64,000 bases of DNA from positions 186,001-250,000 of the forward strand of contig JAHQIW010007237.1 in the NCBI GenBank assembly GCA_019055375.1, given 5' to 3'. This document shows positions 55,480 to 64,000 of the stretch, piece after piece (the first letter of the stretch is position 1; each line of letters begins with the position of its first letter). The DNA is from Parelaphostrongylus tenuis (lineage: Eukaryota > Nematoda > Chromadorea > Rhabditida > Metastrongylidae). The notes below the pieces were generated by a model. It had not been told where the DNA came from. It ran no database searches and saw only the letters and a list, made by a program, of their open reading frames with translations. The translations under genes and the position numbers were made by a program.

Positions 55480-57110
55480 TACTTAGTTGTAAATATTACT
55501 AACTCTTCTATTTAAAATTCTCTGCTGTAACATTCTTATCAAGATTCAAAAACTTTTAGCATGTTGATCCATCTGTCATATACGATAACGCTATTGTAGA
55601 AAAAACTCAATGAAAAACTGGTTCTAGGAAGTGGTCCATGTCTGCACATTCATGCGCATGGCATCATCAATCTTATAAATTTCAAATTTCACAAACCATT
55701 CGCGGAACAGGTCACTTTTATTGGGCAGAAAAAGAATAAGATGTATTTCATGTTGTATCTCATACTATATCCTCTTCAATTCACGTCTTCAATAGGTTAT
55801 CGCCACTATATAGGAGTCAGTTTTGGTTTTTCTCATTTTCGACATTCTCGCGTCAATACCTCAATACTTCGATTTTTTTGCCAACAGGCACGAGGCTGCT
55901 ATTAGAGCAGTCACTCACATTAGCCATAGTCTCAGCAGATTCGCCTTTTTCTGTTACAAAAAGAACGATCTTAAAAGGGTGGAATTGCCGTCAATTTGAC
56001 TCTATTGCACTCGGAATAAGAAGGAGAATCTCACTCATTTTGGTCGACCAGAATTCTCATTTTATTTCCCCATTTAAGGAGCGGAAACTAGAGAGTTGCG
56101 AACGAAATCAGTACGCAAAGTTCAATGGACGAATGGATGCTGTTGTGGATTGCTATATTTTTCTTCGCTCTGAATAAGGATTTGTGTTCAAAGGATTGAG
56201 TTGCTTTAGGTTGTGTTTTCCTTTCTTTGATTTTCATTCTGTTAGAGTAAATTAAGTTCTATGTAAAACGATAGAACACTTTTAAATCTTAGAACGAAAT
56301 CTGTTTCCTAAAATGGTGCATGATATCCCAGTAATAAAAATGCTGCAATAACCAAAAATTGGCTTCTGAGATTTCTAAAAAGCACAAATTCCTACATATC
56401 AAATAAATCAGGACATCAGCATGGATAAAATCAATAAAAAAGGAGAGAAATAAAAGGTTGATATTTGTTATCACTTGGACGACACTTTAGAGCCTGAATA
56501 ATTTGACATATTCTGAGCAGGACAACACAATTGGAGAAGAGCGATCGGTGATTCGCATTTTTCGTAGAATCACAAGGGGCCCACATCGGCGCGAAACTTA
56601 CGCTTTCACGCGGAACAAACAGAAAGCTAATGAAGTTGGTGACAATCAGAAAGTCTTACTGATGCAAGTCAAGCTTATTAAGTCATAAAATTCAGGATAT
56701 CACGGCACACAGTCAGGAACATAACAGTGAAATTCATACGGGCCTGAAGGAAAGGTCATGGCGCAGTGGAAGTGCAGTCATATCAAAATCGGCTGATTCT
56801 AATTGTGTTCAACAGGAATTCGGCCGAATGCTGCTTGAGACAGTATCTTGTGAAGATTTGAATGACACACTACCATCTTAGGTTGGATTTCCTGGCCATT
56901 TTAAAGAGTAGGGTGAGACAAGAGTATTAAGATCAATTAGAATAGATTTTACAACAATAACCAAACCAGTTTAGAAAATAAGTTTTTTGAAAATATTTCG
57001 GAGAGGGTTCCGATATACAATAGCAACAGTGAGTATATGCAATATGGACCTTAATGACACCTCTTGTGTAATATTTCCATAAACTGCAGATTAAATCTGC
57101 ATAATCATCG
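55480..57110. other. Intergenic, no recognised gene or repeat
   Basis: AT-rich. The open frame 55878-56177 (+), 100 codons, was examined without finding a family match. Other frames are short. Confidence 0.45.
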
Positions 57111-57112
57111 AC

Positions 57113-57655
57113 ATATGACATTGCCAGACCGCATCGTTTCATTTAACTTTTTGAGAGCAAAATATTTAATGATCACTGGGTGTATGAAACTGCATTTCTC
57201 ACTTACTCTATCAGTGTGGGTTTAGAAATGTCTCAGAAGGCCCTTAACCGCGTAAATAGCTGAGTTTGAATAATGACCTCTACGTATGAATTTATAGCAA
57301 ACTCTATTTTGAAATGTATTTCCCTTCGTCCAAACTCTCCTTGAGGTGATATGAGTTTGGTATCAACATATTTACTTTTATGCTACTGCCGAACCGCACC
57401 GTTTCATTTAACATTTTGAGAGGAAAATATTTGCAGATCACTTGGTGCGGGAAACTGTTTTTCTTAGTTGCCCGTTCAATATAAGTATAGAAATGTTTTA
57501 GATAGTCCATAGCGGCTTAAATGGCTGAATTTGAATACTACACATGATCTCTTAGAGTAGGAATTTATAGCCAACTGTTTTGTAGGAAGGAATCACAAAT
57601 TCCCTTTTGTGAAAACTCTCCTTGAGATGATATGAGTTTGGTATCAACAACTTCA
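57113..57655. repeat. Two-unit tandem duplication of about 270 bases
   Basis: Unit 1 begins ACCGCATCGTTTCATTTAAC near 57127 and unit 2 begins ACCGCACCGTTTCATTTAAC near 57396. Both continue through TTGAGAG.AAAATATTT, ATCACT.GGTG, TATAGAAATGT, TGAATTTGAATA and end in CTCTCCTTGAG.TGATATGAG followed by TTTGGTATCAACA. Many substitutions separate the units, so the duplication is old. No coding content is evident. Confidence 0.75.
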
Positions 57656-57836
57656 CCTTCAATGAAAGTATCTCATCAACTTGTTTGAAGCAAGTGTTCT
57701 AACATTTTAGCACTTCAGATGACAAGCTGTGGTAAACATTACAATGGCAGATGGAGTCCACCAATTCCATTTTGGAGTATTACTCAATTTTTTAGAAACT
57801 AGTTAAAAATTCTTATATAGAATCAATATTGTAGTA

Positions 57837-58424
57837 TAGGTCGTTCATTAAGTTTCACAACTAGAGAAATAAACACCAAATTTATTCACCAGAAGTTAAT
57901 GAAATTGCGTGATTTCGGGCATCGTTCAGTTGCGTATTTTTTGCGAACATTTCGTAAACAACTTGCTAATAGCTGCTCTAAGATGGAGCTGTCGTTCGAA
58001 CAAATTCGCTCGCTAGATACACGAATGACGCGCAGGGGAAATGGTGAAGTGGAACGCATGTTTAATGGAGCTTCCTGTGGATGACTCAAGCGCGACTGAT
58101 CCTTCATACTGTTCTTTCCAGCTCTGAACTCCGCTGACCACTTCCTAGCAGTCCTTTTTGTAACCGTACCACCGCCTGAGCTGCTGCAGTATTTTTGGTC
58201 GACGTTTCACTGGCATCTTCCTCTACACGCCATTCGTACATGAGTAGCAAGCGAATTTGTTTCCAGGACAGCTCAGTTTTGAAGTAACAAAAGGCAAGTT
58301 GTATACCAAAATGTTGGCAAGAAAATTCGCACTTGAGCGACAATATAATCGTGTAATTTTATTATTTATGGCTGATGGATTTGATCTTTATTGCTTTAGT
58401 GCCAAAACTTATGAGACGATCCAA
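57837..58424 (-). mobile_element. Mariner-derived fold-back element, copy 2
   Basis: The ends TAGGTCGTTCATTAAGTTTC and CAAAACTTATGAGACGATCC are inverted. Both arms of about 200 bases contain the 5' end of the same transposase gene (MELSFEQIRSLD in the left arm; MELSWKQIRLLLMYEWRVEE in the right arm, minus strand). Reading from the right arm on the minus strand the helix-turn-helix part follows (to MKDQSRLSHPQEAPL) and then switches into the inverted 5' end, just as in copy 1. It lies 360 bases past the stop of TMEM144-like gene A. Confidence 0.78.
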
Positions 58425-58783
58425 AAAATTTCGACATTTAGCATACTTTACATTGCTCAATCATATAGGTACCAACATTAATTAGCACTGTGATGCCAAA
58501 GAGGTATGACGCAACCCATCAAAGATGAAGAAAAAATGCAAGAACTATTCACTTGAAAACAACTCAACAACTTTCACAGTTTCACATTTCATTAAACAAT
58601 TTAGAAATAAGAAATATGAAATATAAATTAACATATGAACAAGAGAATGCATTAAGAAATGATTATACAACCAGTGAAGGCATTCATAGCAGCGATCACT
58701 TTCAATGAAGATCAATTGCAATGCTGATAGAGCTCGAATTCCCTGCGGATACGGTAGATAGGAAGCTATACTGTGAAGCAATG

Positions 58784-61700
58784 TCACAGATTCACGAATT
58801 TTGACATTCCGACCATAATTGCCCCAAGCAACGTCACTAACATAGCGATACCAAGAAATGTCATATTACGTAGCCCCTAAAGAACAATAAAGTTTTTCCT
58901 CTTCCTATAACATATCTTACCTTTTATTTACTCCAAACAATATTATTTTTGGGTTCCATTATTTGTTGATGCATAAGTTAACTTATTTTAAATAAAAGAT
59001 AGTGTTGCTTGTTTTCTACTCATAGCATGAAAATTTCCTGTGACATTGCTTTTTCTGCTCATTACACTCGAAAATCATATGATATATTACTAGATTGCTC
59101 CACAGAAAAATGACATGATCAGTACTCAGTGATGAAACGGATGTTCGGGAATGATGAAGAAGAAGGTTGATTAAAAAATACCTGTGGGAGTAAGTATTGC
59201 CCTATGCTCGTCCATTACCTCGCTCTTTCACTCAAGCAGGCCCCTCTCAACTCATTGAACCATGTGGTGTGATTAAATTTTGAGAGGAAACCAGCCAACC
59301 GATATTAATAATCCAGTAGCAACACAGCACACGTGGAAATCAGTTGCATTTAGCAGAAAACACTCTTTGTTCCAAGCAGGAGAAAATGACGCCAAGATCA
59401 TGAGCTGATCGTAAACGAGATGCAGAAATGTGTGAAAATAGCTTACTTTATTGACGCTAAAGTTCGTACCACATGTCCAACAACAAGGAAGTTGCATGAG
59501 AATAGAAAAAACTGTGGTCTAGACAACCTCGAACTTATCTCATACGTCGTGAACATGCTTAGAATATTTCTAATGACTTATAAGAGCAGTACAAAAAGCA
59601 CATGGAGATAACTCGAGAAAAAACTGCTTTGAAGAAATATACCTAATGATGTTGAGTAATGCACAAAACTTTGACGTCAGGCGGATCGAACCCTCATTTC
59701 ACTCTTTTCTGGAGCATCGATATGCAATTCCAGAACCGTTGACGGTTGACTGCTGATAGATTGATGCGTTGTAGCATAGAAAGAATGGTGGTAAAGCAGG
59801 TTTCGGTAATGTGGTTAAACACGCGCCCTCGGAAGGGATAAAATTCGTGTTCGAGTTTCGCTTGACGCGAAAGTTTTGCATATTGTTCAGCGTTTTTGGG
59901 TTTATTTGTAACATCATACCACCGCTAAAAAACAATTAAAAAATTTCTTATCGCTAAAAAATTTTGATGGAAATTCGAGAGGCACTGTGGACGAGTGGTT
60001 TTGCTGCTCGTCGCTGGGCGCAGGGCCGAATTCCCTAACACTTTCCGGTAGTCAACATCAAACCTCTACGGAACGCCACAACCAGGCTATCATTGAGAGT
60101 GCAAAAAAACGTGCTCAATCAGTATTCTATGACATCCAAGAAGGAGACGAAAGAACGAATTGGATGCCAGAAGTACTGGGATCCGTATAGTGGAAAAATA
60201 ACACTGTGAAGATTGATCAATAAAGTGCCAAAAGGTTGGGAACTTTGTGAATGCTTGAATAACTTGCAGCACAGAGAGCATAAAAAGTTCGTTCACGGTT
60301 ACGTCTAGAGTTATGGGATCTTTAACAGCTTTCCGTCGTGGTATAAGACTGATAACGTCCTTCCATTCTTCCGTTTAAGACACGGTAGCGACATCAAAAT
60401 CTTAGTGGAGAGCAATTGCATTCTCTCCAATCATGCAGCAAGAAGGCTGCCCGCAAAACTGTCCCGATGTGAACATCAGTCACCTCCGGTGACATACCAC
60501 AATCAACTGAGCAAGCAGAATTCAGTGAGGTCACCATTTCTGGATCACTTAATGTAATCAGCTGCGGACATGTAAACCCGACAACTTTTTTACCAATTTA
60601 TTAGTCTTTGTTCATTAGAAAAAGAGATTGACAAAAAATACTAATATCACGCTACTAAAGCTCGTAAACAATGACAGTTGTACTCACAAATCCTAGTATT
60701 TTTATTGCTTTTTTTTCAGTGTTATGATGTTTCATATATACCTAAGCGAATTAGGTGGTGAGCAAAAATAAGACCTCAGACGGGAGTCGAACCCGCACCT
60801 AATTACCAGAATAGTTTTTTAGTATTTATTTTTATATTCTGAAAAAACTTAAGTCTTTCGTATTCTGAAAACTTCAGCAACTATCAAGCTCACATGAAGG
60901 CGAACTGTTTTGTAAGGACGAACTTCCTACGTTCTATTGTGGAACAGAGGCGTGGATTCTCATCACAACTTGATTTTGTTGATAGATGGAAAGATAAGTT
61001 TTTTTCAAGAGTGCACCATTTAAATCGACTGAATAGATCCTCCATAACAGTTCAAATCAGAGATAAAGAGTATGGTTTTGTTTTGCATGAACTCTACTTA
61101 TAACTAATCTTTTCTGTTATGTCATTGAACCAGACAGACTATTCAGCTTAGTTTCAGTGGGAAGAAGATCTCAAAAACCGAAGCAAATTTTATGCTAACC
61201 TTGATTTCTCCGAAATATAGTATACTCCATGCAGAAGCAACGCATCCGGGCAGCATGGTAATGATCGGGAAGGTGATCGCTTGTGAAAGATGCTGATTTG
61301 CGATGAAGAACGATGCTTGTCCAACGCCCCAAAGTAGTCCGGTAGCGAAAGCAGGTAGAAAAATGGACGGCGGAACGATCGGCTTATTTTTTCTGGAAAA
61401 GAAAGCGCCGTTAGAGAACTAAAAGAAGTCTATAAGTAATCACCAGCTCTTTTGTCTGTTTGATCTTTTTGTCAACCACACGAGTAATTTTTTCATCACA
61501 AAAAGAAAAGAAATTTCAAACGAATGCAGTAATTCACGAGTCAGCTGCAACATATTTATTGACGCTTATGCACGATCAAATCGGCTTAGTGGGTGTACTT
61601 CAATAAGAATGAGATTACTATCAATCAATAAGTGTAAAAGTAAACGTTAGTGTTCCAACAAAATAACATTAACTGTTTTACACGACACTTATCCTATGCA

Positions 61701-63518
61701 AAACAAAATAAAAAACTGAAATTATAGCTTCATAACCTTCATAAACTTGTGTAAAACTTCATTTACGCTTTGATCAAAATATTCCTTGCCAGACCTACAA
61801 TGTGTCTTTTGTTTCTATCTCCCGTCCGTAGCATCACTTCTAATTAGACTATGAATATACAAAGCAAACTATCGCATGCGGCGTAGATCACTTCCTTTAG
61901 GTTTTCAAGTGTTAAGTAAAAACCTATTTTCTACTCACCACTTTTTGAAATTCGTTATCTGATTATTTAGAAAAAGGCTCGTGCCAAAAGAACCTTGCAT
62001 AGACTCTTTGCAAATACAAAAACTTTAGATCTCGAAACATAACTTCAATTGTGGACGAAAAGATTGTACACATACTTAATCAGGGCGTAGCCGATGAATA
62101 TGGCAGATGCGGTGAGGAAAATACCGAAATAGTGTGAGAAGACGTATGCCAGACCATCTTTCGGATAGTTGGGGAATTTGTCCGGATTGTCTATCATGTA
62201 GTTAACCGGCACGAAAGTGATACCGTAGAATATGCCGGAGCACAATGCGAGAGAGAAGCCACTGTAACACAATTGCTAATATAGCAATATTGAAAGCGTT
62301 GTCAAAAAATGAAATCATCGTTTTTGTTGGCGACCTTTTCGCCATTTCATTAGTTTTTTGCATCAACCACCGCAAATCTCCATGCTACTTTTGATCTAAT
62401 GTTCTTTCCTGCACACTTCTCCCCTTTCAAATATTACTTAGTTTGAGGAAAGAGTTCCTAACACTCGCTGAAAGTTTATACATAAATTCAATCAAAAACA
62501 ACAATAATTTCTTTCTTAAAATGAAGAGCATCATTCACGACCTTCTGCTGACGATCTGCAAGATTCAAGATCTGCTCGAAATTCTTCGGGCTTTACATCA
62601 AAAAACTCCTGATATGTCTCTTCAATTTGACCAAATGTCTCGCATCAGATCTACGCAGGAGATGCTACACTGAGCGAAAAAGACCATATTCGGACGCCGT
62701 CGCATCCGGACTATATACTCAGGGCGGCAAGACCTCGACTTCCTCCAGTTCATCAAACTTTTCGGTAATCTTCTTTGCGGTGTGAGGTTTAACATCGTCT
62801 TGGTGTAAAAAGCGCGCGCTTTCGACAAATCAATGTCGGGTACTTTTTCTTTAACGCTAACTAGCGTTGTCGTGGGAGTTTCTTGTGGAAACATTCGTGA
62901 GGTATTCATGAATGAATTCACAATAACCAATGCCATGGGAAACAAACATAAGATTCAAATTTTCCGCGAGTGTTGAAGAACTTTTCTCTCAACCTAGTAA
63001 TTTGATGTCTCCAAAATTTTTATACTCGTAATATGCACACAAACAGCCAGATGTAAAGCACAATGCAACCATCTACACAAAGTCTAATATCGGATGTCTG
63101 CCATCTCTGATTCAATCAAGTCGCCTGCTTATTTTGACATCTGAAGCGAATATGCCACATTGCTCTGAAGTCATTAACATCGCTACTCATAGCTATAGAA
63201 GGCTGTTATTTTGAACGCGGTTCCCCGATTATCTAAAGCTCTCTCGTATCTTAACTCACAGCGGTCGTCCTTTTCCACTTTGCACTACCTTAACGTCCTC
63301 TTGACTATTCCCTTCTTCTTTGCTTCGTTTTGTACTTTCATGAGTTAATGATTCCTCTGCCATTTTTTCCTAAACACATAAATCAGTTCAGATGAGAACT
63401 GTATATTTGCAAGACTACATATTCAAACTGCCTTTCCTCAACGCTTATCATATCCAAATCACCATCACTGTCTGCTTTCTCACCTTCCTCGCTTTTTACC
63501 CGTGAGAAGAGAATTCCT
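58784..63518 (-). CDS. TMEM144: TMEM144-like multi-span membrane transporter, gene A (5' end outside window)
   Basis: Exons on the minus strand: 63518-63419, 63369-63260, 62261-62076, 61392-61200, 58876-58784 (TGA at 58786-58784). All are in phase and give the C-terminal half, about 227 codons. The first exon enters in phase 2, exactly as exon 41734 of gene B does, so the missing upstream exons lie beyond 64000. Signatures: ILFSRVKSEE then an acidic/polar loop (DSDGDLDMISVEER ... GNSQEDVK), GFSLALCSGIFYGITFVPVN, YVFSHYFGIFLTASAIFIG, GLLWGVGQASFFIANQHL, FPIITMLPGC then SILYFGEI, and a last span before MSKFVNL-stop. The loop is longer and more acidic than in gene B. The role is as for the family: a drug/metabolite transporter-type carrier, substrate unknown. 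Confidence 0.88.
59650..59935. repeat. Palindromic tRNA-like MITE, full copy
   Basis: The left arm TGTTGAGTAATGCACAAAAC ... GGCGGATCGAACCCTC and the right arm GTAATGTGGTTAAACACGCG ... GTGTTCGAGTTTCGCTTGAC ... AAGTTTTGCATATTGTTCAG. The middle has AACCGTTGACGGTTGACTGC, as in other copies. It lies in the last intron of TMEM144-like gene A. A tRNA-like block related to 1913-2030 follows at 59980-60055. Confidence 0.7.
60090..61199. other. Rest of the last intron of gene A
   Basis: No gene recognised. About 60745-60810 (TTAGGTGGTGAGCAAAAATA ... GGGAGTCGAACCCGCACC) resembles 48320-48375 and is another tRNA-like B-box-bearing repeat. Other open frames are short. Confidence 0.45.
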
Positions 63519-64000
63519 CTGAAAATAGATAAACTTTTCTGAATCATTGAGATGACGAAACGACATTAGAAGTACTGGACATAGAGAACATTGCTCTGAA
63601 TAGGCGCACAACCCGAAGCAATAATTTTGTGGGTAGCAATAAAATGCGCATTTCTCTCTGTTGTAAAGCACACATGTCGCCGTTTTTGGGTCAGTCTGTG
63701 GGCGTAAACAGCATCTACCACAGTTTTCAAACAATGTTCCCAATTAAACCTATTTTAGAGATTAGCCAAGCTTTGTACGCTATGTACGACCATAGCTTCT
63801 CTTAGCGAACTTTTTTAATGGAAACGGATGGGTACTTTTCCGTTAATTGAGCGCCATTTCGGCCCCTTGTTAAAAACGTATCTCTTGGTCTTTTTCAATG
63901 TTCATATAATCATTCGATAACACAAATCTATATTTTATCTCCAAAAAGCCTTCTTATTGACTGAAAGAGCAATAATATAATGTTTTCGCCCATTGAAAGA
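63519..64000. other. Intron of gene A reaching the window edge
   Basis: Expected to be an intron, since the next upstream exon (matching gene B 44831-44751, with an RYGLFGL motif) was not found. The minus-strand open frame 63480-63743 overlaps exon 63518-63419 in another frame; its Cys-rich text has no recognised family. Confidence 0.5.

Overview
The window looks like nuclear DNA from a nematode, most likely a clade V, strongylid or hookworm-like worm. The reasons are short exons split by introns ending in TTTCAG-type acceptors, an interstitial TTAGGC (nematode telomere-type) array, many mariner and Tc1-type relics, tRNA-derived SINEs, and genes that match metazoan families. The species call is inference. 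No prokaryotic features, CRISPR arrays or true tRNA/rRNA genes were seen.

Layout. 1-2850: intergenic repeats. 2850-4873: GC-richer 5' flank of the first gene, with a TTAGGC-like block. 4904-14030 (+): a complete gene of about 20 exons for a scribbler/brakeless (ZNF608/ZNF609) family nuclear protein; the spliced frame is 734 codons and closes in phase. 15725-29134 (-): the voltage-gated calcium channel beta subunit gene (ccb-1/CACNB), 12 exons and 543 codons from the conserved N-terminal block to the stop; the start exon(s) lie further up, with a candidate at 30894-30945. The two genes are convergent. 31110-32000 holds a GA microsatellite and a GC-rich block, perhaps the ccb-1 promoter. 35715-51812 (-): a complete TMEM144-like multi-span transporter gene (323 codons) with long, transposon-filled introns. 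58784-63518 and beyond (-): a second TMEM144-like gene whose 5' part lies outside the window. The two TMEM144 genes are head-to-tail paralogues that share intron phases.

Functionally the genes are independent: a transcriptional co-regulator, a calcium channel auxiliary subunit, and a pair of duplicated membrane transporters. I see no operon and no obvious pathway that joins them.

The unusual content is in the repeats: (i) a mariner-derived fold-back family, two copies with the same internal junction; (ii) short palindromic elements whose arms carry a tRNA-like B box; (iii) a tRNA-derived SINE inserted twice in tandem between three copies of one 12-bp target; (iv) a repeat that appears to supply the splice acceptor of a coding exon. 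All exon models were built by hand from splice signals, reading phase and family similarity; no search or transcript data were available.
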